A stretch of DNA of 64,000 nt from Myxococcales bacterium (lineage in GTDB: Bacteria > Myxococcota_A > Polyangia > Haliangiales > Haliangiaceae). The notes beneath the pieces are model-generated. The model was not told where the DNA came from. It searched no databases and saw only the letters and a list, made by a program, of their open reading frames with translations. The stretch covers positions 1,364,001 to 1,428,000 of the forward strand of contig JADJUF010000001.1 in NCBI GenBank assembly GCA_016717005.1, written 5' to 3'. A program made the translations under genes and the position numbers. Shown in pieces: positions 20,406-28,597 of the stretch. Position 1 is the first letter of the stretch; each line of letters begins with the position of its first letter.

Positions 20406-21424
20406 ATGCGCACCCGCCTCCTCGCCCTCGCCCTGCCGCTCGCGGCCGCCCTGGCCGCCCCCGCCGCCGCGCAGCCCGGCGACCGCCCGCGACCGGCGCG
20501 GCCAAGCCGCGGCCGACCTACGTCGTCGATCGCGTGGTCGCGGTCATCAACGACGCGATCGTCCTCGACAGCGAGCTGAGCGTCCAGCTGACCCCGTACG
20601 AGGGCGACCTCGAGGGCATCGACGATCCCAAGGAGCGCGCCCGCCGCCGCGACAAGCTGCGCGCGCAGGTGCTCGACGAGATGATCGCCGAGGAGCTGAT
20701 CGTCAGCGCCGCGTCCGAGGCCCGGCTCGAGGAGATCACCCCGAAAGAGGTCGATCAGATCATCCGCGAGACCAAGGACGACAACAAGCTCGACGACGCG
20801 ACGTTCCAGCAGGCGCTCGCGGCCCAGGGCGTGACCCTCGCGCAGTACCGGACCAACGTGCGCCGCCAGCTCACCCGCCTGCGCGCGATGAAGATGCTGG
20901 TCGCGCCCAAGGTCAACGTGTCCGACGAGGAGGTCCGCGCGCAGTACGACCAGATGGTGCGCCGGTCCGAGGCGGTGTCCCAGGTGCGCCTGGCCCACAT
21001 CCAGCTGGCGCTGCCGGCCCGGGCGACCGACGCCGAGGTCGCCGCGGCCCGCGCCAAGGCCGCCGACATCATCACCCGGGTCAAGGCCGGCGAGGAGTTC
21101 GGCAAGCTGGCCGCGGAGTTCTCCGACGACGCCAACTCCAAGACCTCGGGCGGCGAGCTCGGCTGGATCGAGCGCGGCACGCTCGAGCCCGCCTGGGAGC
21201 AGGTCGTGTTCGCGATGGAGCCCAAGGAGGTGCGCGGCCCGGTCGCCGGCCCCAACGGCCTCGAGGTGTTCTACGTCACCGAGACCAAGCGCACCGAGAT
21301 GAAGCCCTTCGACAAGATGAAGGATCAGATCAAGGGCGAGCTGCAGCAGCGCGGGATGCAGAAGCAGACCACGCAGTGGATCGAGGAGCTGCGCAAGAAG
21401 GCCTACATCGAGGTCAAGCTGTAG
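20406..21424 (+). CDS. surA: SurA-like periplasmic chaperone/PPIase, frameshifted after the signal peptide
   Basis: ATG 20406 opens a convincing signal peptide (MRTRLLALALPLAAALAAPAAAQ). That frame does not continue into the body of the protein. The mature part (ATGAAKPRPTYVVDRVVAVINDAIVLDSEL, onwards) is in another frame, with the switch at about 20484-20492 in a CGCCCGCGACC run. Without the shift, translation could start only at GTG 20534 (296 residues, no export signal). The body has the SurA N-domain (DEMIAEELIVSAASEARL), a parvulin domain (LAHIQLALPARATDAEV to GGELGWIERGTLEPAWEQVVF) and the C-terminal helix (WIEELRKKAYIEVKL). A one-base loss is the simplest repair and may be an assembly error, because SurA is important for outer-membrane protein biogenesis. 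Confidence 0.85.
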
Positions 21425-21699
<275 letters not shown>

Positions 21700-22746
21700 T
21701 CACCCGGCGGCCGTGACCGGCCCGCAGGTCGAGCACGGATAAGTATTGCAGACCAGGCACAGCACCTTGGCGCAGCCACGACAGACGATCGAACAGTCGC
21801 CGCACAGGCGGTGACCAGCCGGGCACGTCGACGTACGCGGGCCGAGCAGGATGTTGCAGTTCTGGCAGCGCGTCACGACCGCATCGGGGAACGCCGCCAC
21901 CGGCACCACCGCCGCCGGCGGCGCGAACGGCGAGCGCGTCGGCGCGGTCGCAGCGACGGCCGCGACCGACGAGCGGTCCGCCGCGGGCGCCACCGCGGCC
22001 GGCGGCGCGAACGGCGAGCGATCCGCCACCGCGGCGACCGGCGTGACCGGCGTGACCGGCGCGACCGGCGCCACCGCGGGCGCCGCGGCCACCGCCGGGG
22101 CGCACGCCGGACACGCGCGCATGCCGCACGACAGGCACACCAGCGCGCCGCAGGTCGGGCACGGGATCGTGCAGTCCGGACACATGCGGTGCTGCTTGCC
22201 GCAGGTGACCATGGGCTGGGCGTGCGAGCCGCAGTTCGAGCACGCCGGCGTCGCCGCCTCGGCCGCCGCCGGCGGGGCCGCCGCAAGATCGATGAAGAAC
22301 TCGCCGGCGTCGATCGGCAGCTCGGCGCGGTGCTCCTCGACCCACTGGGCCGCGCGGCCGTTGAGCGGGCTCTTGGTGTTGTAGCTCTGGAACGCGAGGA
22401 TCTCGCCGACCCGCTGGATCAAGTGATCGATCGGCTCGCCCGCGGTCCAGTCGTCGCCGATGCACACCGCGTGCGGCGCGATGTTCGGGTGGAACACCGG
22501 CGTCAGCATCCGGAACAGCGGCGCGTCGCGCGGGTAGCCGCGCGGCATCGAGACCTCGAGCCAGTGATCGTCGGCGATCTCGATCGTGTCGCCCTTCTCG
22601 CGCAGCGACTTGACCTTGAGCCGGATGCGGTAGCGCTCGGGCGGGTTGCCGACCACGCCCTCGATCGTGATCCGCGGGTGCAGCTGCGCCAGCCGGCGCA
22701 GCGCCTCGTAGTCGGCCTTCAGGCGACGCAGGCGAACGTTGTCCAT
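21700..22746 (-). CDS. E2 ubiquitin-conjugating-like protein fused to Cys-rich RING-like modules
   Basis: 348 residues, last gene of the Ubl operon, 2 bp after the protease stop. Residues 1-~150 follow the UBC fold: RGYPRDAP (69-76), the HPN motif (H86-P87-N88), Cys95 (PHAVCIGDDW) at the position of the E2 thioester cysteine, Trp100, and SPLNGRAAQWVEEHR, as in eukaryotic and bacterial E2s. Residues ~168-216 and ~290-345 are dense in Cys (CSNC, CGKQHRMCPDC, CPTC, CLSCGMRACPAC; later CQNC, CPAGHRLCGDC, CRGC, CLVC). These look like two tandem treble-clef/RING-type zinc units separated by an Ala/Pro/Val linker. E2 and E3-like functions may thus sit in one chain. There is no membrane segment. Function is inferred from motifs and neighbours. 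Confidence 0.85.
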   Translation of the reverse strand: MDNVRLRRLKADYEALRRLAQLHPRITIEGVVGNPPERYRIRLKVKSLREKGDTIEIADDHWLEVSMPRGYPRDAPLFRMLTPVFHPNIAPHAVCIGDDWTAGEPIDHLIQRVGEILAFQSYNTKSPLNGRAAQWVEEHRAELPIDAGEFFIDLAAAPPAAAEAATPACSNCGSHAQPMVTCGKQHRMCPDCTIPCPTCGALVCLSCGMRACPACAPAVAAAPAVAPVAPVTPVTPVAAVADRSPFAPPAAVAPAADRSSVAAVAATAPTRSPFAPPAAVVPVAAFPDAVVTRCQNCNILLGPRTSTCPAGHRLCGDCSIVCRGCAKVLCLVCNTYPCSTCGPVTAAG

Positions 22747-22748
22747 GA

Positions 22749-24107
22749 TCACGGTCCCCGGGGCTGGAGGTCGTCGAGCTGATCGAGCTGCCCGCGCTCG
22801 ATCGCGTCGACCAGCGCGCGCATGGTCTCCGACGGCAAGCTGATGCCCTCGGCCGCGCCGCTGGGGCCGCCGTGGGTCCAGGTGTTGAGCCCGACCAGCT
22901 GGCCGCGCGCGTCGAACAGGCCGCTGCCGCTGTCGCCGGGGATCACCGGCAGATCGGTGAACAAGAGCTCGTAGGTGCCGGCCGGCGTGGCGTGGGCCTC
23001 GCGCCGGAGCAGGCGCCCGTGCACGACCTTCCAGCCCTCGCGGTACGGGTTGGGCACGAACGTGACGCTCGCCGACGGCTCGAGCCCGCTGGCGTCGGGG
23101 CTGATCGTCACCGGCGCCGGCGGGTCGGTCATGGGCAGCTCGACGACGGCGACGTCGAGCGGCGGCGGCGCCGCCCAGCGCACCGTGCCGCGGCCCTCGC
23201 GCCCGTCGGACAGCTGCACCCAGACCGGGTGGGCGTCCTTGGCATGGCGCGGGGCGCCGACCGCCGCGTACGGCATGGCCACGTGGCTGCAGGTGACGAT
23301 CCACGCGCGGCCGGCGTCGGCGGCGACGATCGCGCCGGTGCCCATGGCCAGGCCGCGGGCGTCGCCGTCGCGATCGGGCGCCAGCACCACGACCGTCGCG
23401 TCGAGGATCCGCTCGACGTTGGCGGTCACCGCCAGCGCGGCCCGCGGCGGCATCGTCGTGTAGCGCCCGGCGAAGCCGCCCGACAGGCCCCACCAGTGCA
23501 GCGCGCCGAGCGCGAGCGCGGCGCCGCCGGCGACGATCGCCACGACGTGGCCGACCACGAACGGCAGCCGCCGAAAGTGCCGCTGCCGGCGCAGCCGCAC
23601 CAGCGCGACCACGCCGACGACCAGCGCCAGCGCCCCCAGGCCGGTGGTGCGTCGGCTCGATCCGCGCAGATCGTCGATCAGCGCGGTCAGCGGGCCGATC
23701 GCCCGGGGCGCGAGCAGCCCGCGCAGCGCTAGCGCCGCGGCGACGCCAAGCGCCAGCGACACCAGCACCGGCGCCCACCGCAGCGCCCGCCGCCAGATCG
23801 CCTCGCCCGCCGCCTCGCCGCGGCGACGCTCGACCGCGGCAGAGATCGTGGCGCGATCGATCACCAGCCCGGCGGCGCCGAGCTCGGCCCACGCGGCCTG
23901 GCTCCGGCACTGCGCGCACACCTCGCCCGGCGCCAGGCGCGCCGGCCCGGCCTGCCGGCACGATGGACACACGGTCGTCGTCAGCCCGACGTCGCGCGCG
24001 GCCGCGCGCCGGAACCAGCGCCTGCGCGGCGCCGCGGTCGGCGGGGGCGCCGCGGTCGGCGGGGACGCCGCGGGCGCCGCGGCCGGATCGACCGCCACGT
24101 CAGCCAC
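22749..24107 (-). CDS. Membrane-anchored trypsin-like serine protease with N-terminal zinc ribbon (Ubl operon)
   Basis: 452 residues from GTG 24107, overlapping the upstream RING-like gene by 8 bp. After a Pro-rich leader, C47/C50 and C64/C67 form a zinc ribbon (VCPSCRQ, VCAQCRS). Three hydrophobic segments (about 111-130, 156-171, 183-203) place the rest across the membrane. The C-terminal chymotrypsin-fold domain has H275 (IVTCSHVA), D318 (PLDVAVVELP) and S393 (IPGDSGSGLFD), a complete triad. It could process or degrade tagged or damaged envelope proteins (inference from context). The Cys-rich N-terminus recalls the other proteins of the operon and may mediate assembly with them. Confidence 0.82.
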   Translation of the reverse strand: MADVAVDPAAAPAASPPTAAPPPTAAPRRRWFRRAAARDVGLTTTVCPSCRQAGPARLAPGEVCAQCRSQAAWAELGAAGLVIDRATISAAVERRRGEAAGEAIWRRALRWAPVLVSLALGVAAALALRGLLAPRAIGPLTALIDDLRGSSRRTTGLGALALVVGVVALVRLRRQRHFRRLPFVVGHVVAIVAGGAALALGALHWWGLSGGFAGRYTTMPPRAALAVTANVERILDATVVVLAPDRDGDARGLAMGTGAIVAADAGRAWIVTCSHVAMPYAAVGAPRHAKDAHPVWVQLSDGREGRGTVRWAAPPPLDVAVVELPMTDPPAPVTISPDASGLEPSASVTFVPNPYREGWKVVHGRLLRREAHATPAGTYELLFTDLPVIPGDSGSGLFDARGQLVGLNTWTHGGPSGAAEGISLPSETMRALVDAIERGQLDQLDDLQPRGP

Positions 24108-24639
24108 CCAGCGCGATCGTCGCGATGAGCAGCAGGTAGCAGCCGCCGATCGCAGCGCTGCCGTAGCCCATCGCGAGGTAGGTGCCGCCGGTGCCGGCCA
24201 GGAGCGCGCGCTTGCGGTGCGCGTAGACCCCGGCGATCGGACCGATCAGCGGCGCGGTCACGCCCAGGAGCGAGAAGATGAACATCCAGATGAGCGCCGT
24301 GCGCGAGCCGGCGATCGCGCGGTCGCGCTCGACCATCTTCAGGTACTCATCGCGCGTGATCGGATCGGCCCAGGGGAACCGGGCGCCGCACGAGCACACC
24401 AGCAGGCTGGCCGAGATCGCGCGGCTGCAGGCCGGGCACTCCTTGGCGTCGCCCCAGCCGGCGCCGACCAGCACCGGCAACGGCGGCTTCTCGGCCACCG
24501 CCGCCTGCTTGCAGCCGTACGAGCCACACCCGCCGATCTCGCTCCAGCACGACTGGTGGTAGTCGGTGTGGCACTCGGTGCAGGTGGTGACCGCCTCGCC
24601 CTCGGCGAGGATCGTGTAGCAGATCGAGCAACGCGCCAT
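24100..24639 (-). CDS. RING-like treble-clef membrane protein B (candidate E3)
   Basis: 179 residues from ATG 24639, 2 bp after the DUF2752 stop. The N-terminal ligands C4, C7, C20, C23, H28, C31, C38 and C43 have spacing Cx2C-x12-Cx2C-x4-H-x2-C-x6-C-x4-C. This matches a binuclear cross-brace RING-like fold (MARCSICYTILAEG, then CHTDYHQSCW). A second zinc ribbon follows (CPACSRAISASLLVCSCGARF). Two or three hydrophobic segments (about 110-135 and 150-178) anchor the C-terminus. Prokaryotic RING families (Prok-RING in Pfam) with this YHxxCW...GGCxxxGC pattern are known from comparative genomics and occur near E1/E2/JAB genes. The role as an E3 is an inference. Confidence 0.78.
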   Translation of the reverse strand: MARCSICYTILAEGEAVTTCTECHTDYHQSCWSEIGGCGSYGCKQAAVAEKPPLPVLVGAGWGDAKECPACSRAISASLLVCSCGARFPWADPITRDEYLKMVERDRAIAGSRTALIWMFIFSLLGVTAPLIGPIAGVYAHRKRALLAGTGGTYLAMGYGSAAIGGCYLLLIATIALGG

Positions 24640-24641
24640 GG

Positions 24642-25061
24642 CTAGCTCCTCACCATCTTGATGATACCCAGCGCCGCGCTCGCGAGCGCGACGATCTCGA
24701 GGGACGCGAGCACCGAGCGACGCGCCAGCAACGGCGGCGCCTGCCGGACCCAGGTCGTGACCACGGCGGCGACGAAGACCAGCATCGCGACGAACAGCAG
24801 CGGCCCGGCCGGGTGGAACCCGAGCGCGGCCCCCAGGTGCCCGTGGGCCAGCGCCACGAAGCTGCGGGTCATCCCGCACATGGGGCAGTCGGCGTGGAGC
24901 AGCGCCCGCGACAGGCACCCGACGCCCAGCGGCGATCCGTCGGGCCACGCCACGACGTCGCCGCGCGGCACCAGCACCGCGGCCAGGCCCAGCTGGGCGG
25001 CGGCGAGCGCCGCCCCCGCCAGATCGAGGCCACGGCCGGGCGAGCGCGGCGGCGCGATCAC
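24642..25061 (-). CDS. DUF2752 family membrane protein (Ubl operon)
   Basis: 139 residues from a GTG that overlaps the stop of the upstream RING-like gene (GTGA at 25058-25061). The family signature CPMCGMTRSFVALAHGHLG is present (CxxCGxxRs followed by a helix), with FHPAGPLLF after it. Hydrophobic segments lie at about 14-30, 77-99 and 115-135. DUF2752 proteins are small membrane proteins of unknown function, often beside TM2-type or zinc-ribbon membrane proteins. Here the gene is sandwiched between two RING-like genes, so it is probably a membrane partner of them. No catalytic role is suggested. Confidence 0.82.
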   Translation of the reverse strand: MIAPPRSPGRGLDLAGAALAAAQLGLAAVLVPRGDVVAWPDGSPLGVGCLSRALLHADCPMCGMTRSFVALAHGHLGAALGFHPAGPLLFVAMLVFVAAVVTTWVRQAPPLLARRSVLASLEIVALASAALGIIKMVRS

Positions 25062-25639
25062 CGGGACCCCATCCGCACCATGAGGATCAGCCCCCACGCC
25101 ACCAGATCGAGGATGCCGAGCACCATGCCGGCGGTGGCCAGCCCGCCGCCGCCGTAGGTCGGGTTCATCGCGATCTCGCGCTTGGCCGAGCTCGAGCGCG
25201 AGATCGCCAGCGGCCCGAAGATGACGCCGCAGATCAGCAGGCCGATGATGCCGAACACCAGCGACTGCACGGCGCCGGGCGCGTTGACCTTGGGGCCGTG
25301 GTAGATGCCGTCGGGGCTGGTGATCGCGCGGCAGTACGGGCACAGCGGATCGCCCATCATGATCACGTTGCGGCAGGCCGGGCAGTGCATCATGCCGGCG
25401 GCCAGCGGCGGCGGCGGCGGCGGCGCGTTGTACACCGGGGCGTCCAGGCGCTTGAGCGGCGCGTTGGCGCAGCCAGGCGTGGCGCAGCCGCCGTAGCTGT
25501 TCCAGCAGCGCGCGTGGTGGTTGCCCTCGCAGGCCGTGCACACCGAGGCGTCGGTGCCGAGCTCGAGCGCGGTCTTGCAGGCCAGGCAGGTCTCGCCGTT
25601 GAGCTTCAGGTTGACCTTGAGATTGCGTGCAGCGTCCAT
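25058..25639 (-). CDS. RING-like treble-clef membrane protein A (candidate E3)
   Basis: 193 residues. Zinc ligands C18, C21, C34, C37, H42, C45, C52 and C57 have exactly the same spacing as in protein B (Cx2C-x12-Cx2C-x4-H-x2-C-x6-C-x4-C), with the shared NHHARCWNSYGGC block. After a poly-Pro linker, a second zinc ribbon (HCPACRNVI, CPYCRAI) precedes a DUF4190-like pair of membrane helices (about 127-150 and 170-190: SLVFGIIGLLICGVIFGPLA, then GMVLGILDLVAWGLILM). RING-type domains bind E2 enzymes in eukaryotes; this protein would present such a domain at the membrane. It starts 55 bp after the FHA gene, the largest gap in the operon, where an internal ribosome-binding site (AAGGAGGGAC) lies just before the ATG. 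Confidence 0.8.
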   Translation of the reverse strand: MDAARNLKVNLKLNGETCLACKTALELGTDASVCTACEGNHHARCWNSYGGCATPGCANAPLKRLDAPVYNAPPPPPPLAAGMMHCPACRNVIMMGDPLCPYCRAITSPDGIYHGPKVNAPGAVQSLVFGIIGLLICGVIFGPLAISRSSSAKREIAMNPTYGGGGLATAGMVLGILDLVAWGLILMVRMGSR

Positions 25640-25694
25640 GTCGCGTCCCTCCTTGCGCGTGTCCGTGATGCGGATCCGTCCCCGTCGTTCGGCC

Positions 25695-27056
25695 TCAGCC
25701 CCCCTGAGGCGTGCGCTTCTGCCGCTCCTCGAAGTCGAGGATCGTACTGCCGACGACGATCTGATCGCCCGAGACCAGGCGGCGCCGCCGGACCTTGGTG
25801 CCGCCGACCTCGGTGCCCATGCGGCTACCCAGGTCCTCGATCTCGTAGGTCGTGCCGACCCGGTGGATCGACGCGTGGGCCGGATCGATCTCGGCGTCCT
25901 TGTACAGGTACACGTCCGAGGCCGGCGCGTTGCCGATCACGGTCGGGGTCTTGAACAGGATGAACGACTTGCCCGCGAGCGGCCCGGTGCGGACCCGCAG
26001 CCACGCGTCGCGCGCGAGCCGCTCGACCAGCGCGACGAAGACGCCGACCGACAGGCCGACCGCGAGCAGCCCGACCAGGCGCGCCGACTCGCTGCCCGCG
26101 AACAACGACGAGGTCCCGAACCGATCGATCGGATCGAAGAACATGCCGCCCAGCGCGCCGCCCAGCGCGCCGCCGATGGCCGAGTTGCGGAGCTGCGGCC
26201 GGGTCGCGCGGACCAGGTTCATGCCGACCCCGGTGGCGGCGCCGACGCAGGCCCACGCAGCGCTGCGGCACACGGTCATGAAGAAGAAGCTCGATCCGCT
26301 GACCTCGCGCACCGTGACGATCAGCGCGTCGGACCCGCCGGTGACCTCGCCGTGGAGGATCCGCCCCGAGATCCACATGAACAGCCCCGCGGGGATGAAG
26401 GCGAGCAGCGCGAACAGCGACGCCAGGAAGCTGCCGAGCAGCGCGCGCTCGGCCATGCGCAGCCAGTTGCGGGTGGTGAGGCCCTCGGCGAACAGCAGGC
26501 CGAACGCGATCAGCGCGGCGGTCAGGGGGAACAGGATGATCAGCGGCCACACCGGCTGGTCGACGGCCCCGAACGACCCTGACCGGCTGGTCGGCCGGAT
26601 CGCCGCCGCGACCAGCCCCGGGCCCTCGGCGAGGCCGGTGACCTCGATGCGGTCGCCGACCTGGATGTCCTCGGCGCTGGCCAGGGCCGGCTCGCCGTGG
26701 GCTCCGGGCTCGAGCTTGACCCGGGCCACATCGACGTAGGCGACGTGATCGCCGACGGTGATGGCGATGATGCCGTCGGGCGCGTCGAAGGGATCGGCGT
26801 TGACGAGGATCACCTCGCCGCCGAACGACGGCATGTCGTCGATCTTGGGCTCGAGCAGGAGCCAGCACACCAGCGCGCCGACCACCGCGGCCAGCGGCAG
26901 GTGGAACATGCTGTTGAGCAGCAGGCGCCGGACCGGCGAGACCGGCGGGGTGTCGGCGACGATCCGCTCGCGGCCAGCGCGCTCACGCGCCAGGGCCTGA
27001 TCGACCTCGGTGGTGAACAGCTCGTCGCGTTCGATGCGCAGGTTGTCGTCGCTCAT
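25695..27056 (-). CDS. Multi-spanning membrane protein with C-terminal FHA domain (Ubl operon)
   Basis: 453 residues; the ATG overlaps the JAMM stop (ATGA). A charged cytoplasmic start is followed by one membrane helix (about 49-66). A ~100-residue beta-rich extracytoplasmic domain comes next (GDHVAYVDVARVKLEPGAHG, EDIQVGDRIEVTGLAE), then about six membrane segments (175-345). The C-terminal ~90 residues are a forkhead-associated domain: TPTVIGNAPASDVYLYKD, IDPAHASIHRVG, and DLGSRMGTEVGGTKV. FHA domains bind phosphothreonine, so the conjugation system may be linked to one of the Ser/Thr kinases nearby (inference). The usual GR.....I start is GN here (VIGNAPASD), so phosphopeptide affinity is uncertain. 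Confidence 0.85.
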   Translation of the reverse strand: MSDDNLRIERDELFTTEVDQALARERAGRERIVADTPPVSPVRRLLLNSMFHLPLAAVVGALVCWLLLEPKIDDMPSFGGEVILVNADPFDAPDGIIAITVGDHVAYVDVARVKLEPGAHGEPALASAEDIQVGDRIEVTGLAEGPGLVAAAIRPTSRSGSFGAVDQPVWPLIILFPLTAALIAFGLLFAEGLTTRNWLRMAERALLGSFLASLFALLAFIPAGLFMWISGRILHGEVTGGSDALIVTVREVSGSSFFFMTVCRSAAWACVGAATGVGMNLVRATRPQLRNSAIGGALGGALGGMFFDPIDRFGTSSLFAGSESARLVGLLAVGLSVGVFVALVERLARDAWLRVRTGPLAGKSFILFKTPTVIGNAPASDVYLYKDAEIDPAHASIHRVGTTYEIEDLGSRMGTEVGGTKVRRRRLVSGDQIVVGSTILDFEERQKRTPQGG

Positions 27057-28597
27057 CGCGTACCTCCATCGGCGTGACCAGCGGGCGGCGCCGACGGCGG
27101 CGCGGGGACAGGTGCGGGCGCGCTCGGCGGCACCGCGCGCGCGCTCGGGGGCAGCGCGGGCGCGCTCGGCGGCGGTGCGCTCGGCAACTGCGCGGGCGCG
27201 CTCGGCGGCGGTGCGCTCGGCCCCTCCGGTGCGACCGGGCGCGGCCGCGGCTCCCCGCCGGCCGCGCGCGGCAGGGTCCCGCGCGGATCGAACGTGCGCA
27301 GCTGCGCCTCGTAGCGCGCGCGGTTGCCGGGGTCGAGGTGCGCGGCGGTCGCGAGCAGGCGCCGCGCGCGCTGCGCGTCGCCGGCCTTGGCGACGTCGGC
27401 GGCCAGCTCGGCGTACAGGCTGCCGACGCCCGCCCGCTGCTCGGCCACCTCGCGCACCAGGTCGACCCGCAGCTCGGCGCCCTGGCGGGTCACGTGCTGG
27501 ATCGCCGCCAGCGTCGCCTCGGCCGAGCCGCGATCCGCGCCGAGCTGCAGCAGCCGCTCGCGGATGGCCTGGAGCTGCGCCACGGCCTGGGCCGGTGCCG
27601 GCGCGCCGCCCGCCGCCGCGGCGGGATCCGGCGCGCCGCCCGCCGCCGCCGGACCGAGCGTGGCCTGGAGCGCCGCGATCGCGCTGTCGACCTCGGCGAT
27701 CGCCTGCCGCACCGGCCGCTGGACCGCCTGATCGCCCAGGGTCTCGCGCAGCACGCCGACCAGCTCGTTCTGCAGCGACGCGACCGCGAGCTGGGTGCCC
27801 TCGGCCCGGGCCTTGGCGACCTCGACCTGGGCCGCGGTGACCACGGCGCCGGCCCGCGACGCGCCGATCCAGTGGCCGACGAACCCGGCCAGGAGCACCA
27901 GCACCACCGCGACCATCACGAACGTGCCGAGCGCGCCGATCCGATCGTCGTCGTCGTCGCGCTCGTCGCGCCCGCGCCGGCGCGGCTCGTCGCGCCCGGC
28001 GCGATCGTCGGCCTGCTCGACCGGCTTGGCCTTCTTGTCGGTCGGTTGGGCCGCGGTGCGGTTGCCGTCCCAGGTGTGCTCGCGCGCGCCGATGGCGTAG
28101 CGGCGCATGCGCCACACCTCGTTGTCGCGCCAGCTGAACACCCCGTGCTCCTTGCTCTTGGGGTCGTAGACCAGCGCGACCTGGAACGGCAGGTTGAAGA
28201 AGCTCTTGTGGATGAACTGGTCGCGGTCCGACAGGAACACGCCGAAGCCGGGGTGGGTGTGGTACCAGCCGACGACGCGCTTGCCCTGGTGGCGGGTGTC
28301 CATCTCCTTGTGGATGTGATCCCAGGTCGCGTGCGTGAACGTCAGCTCGGCGCCCTTCTCGTCGGCGTGGAGCGCGTCGATCGTGGTCTCGATGTTCAGG
28401 TACGGCCCGCTGTCGTCGTGCAGCACCTCGCCCACCAGGACGCCGCCGATCTCGCGGGTCGTGTCCTTGGTCCCGCGCTCGACCGCGCGATCGAACGCGG
28501 CCTCGGCGATGAACACCTGCAGCTCGTGCTTGGTGCGCGGCCGCGCGGTCTTGCGCAGCTCGGACGTGTCGATGCCCCGGACGTCGAGTGAGGTCAT
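27053..28597 (-). CDS. JAMM/MPN metalloprotease (deubiquitinase-like), membrane-anchored
   Basis: 514 residues; the ATG overlaps the E1 stop (ATGA). Residues ~24-170 are a JAB/MPN domain with a complete JAMM motif: Glu49 (REIGGVLVGE), H113 and H115 in GWYHTHPGFGVFLSDRD, S123 and D126. This zinc isopeptidase type removes ubiquitin-like proteins or trims their C-termini. An Arg/Asp-rich linker leads to one membrane helix (about 222-246). An Ala-rich coiled-coil/TPR-like region (about 250-440) and a Ser/Ala/Pro-rich tail of roughly 65 residues follow. The peptidase is thus tethered with its catalytic head on one side of the membrane and a long helical sensor on the other. It is located between E1 and FHA genes. 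Confidence 0.92.
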   Translation of the reverse strand: MTSLDVRGIDTSELRKTARPRTKHELQVFIAEAAFDRAVERGTKDTTREIGGVLVGEVLHDDSGPYLNIETTIDALHADEKGAELTFTHATWDHIHKEMDTRHQGKRVVGWYHTHPGFGVFLSDRDQFIHKSFFNLPFQVALVYDPKSKEHGVFSWRDNEVWRMRRYAIGAREHTWDGNRTAAQPTDKKAKPVEQADDRAGRDEPRRRGRDERDDDDDRIGALGTFVMVAVVLVLLAGFVGHWIGASRAGAVVTAAQVEVAKARAEGTQLAVASLQNELVGVLRETLGDQAVQRPVRQAIAEVDSAIAALQATLGPAAAGGAPDPAAAAGGAPAPAQAVAQLQAIRERLLQLGADRGSAEATLAAIQHVTRQGAELRVDLVREVAEQRAGVGSLYAELAADVAKAGDAQRARRLLATAAHLDPGNRARYEAQLRTFDPRGTLPRAAGGEPRPRPVAPEGPSAPPPSAPAQLPSAPPPSAPALPPSARAVPPSAPAPVPAPPSAPPAGHADGGTR

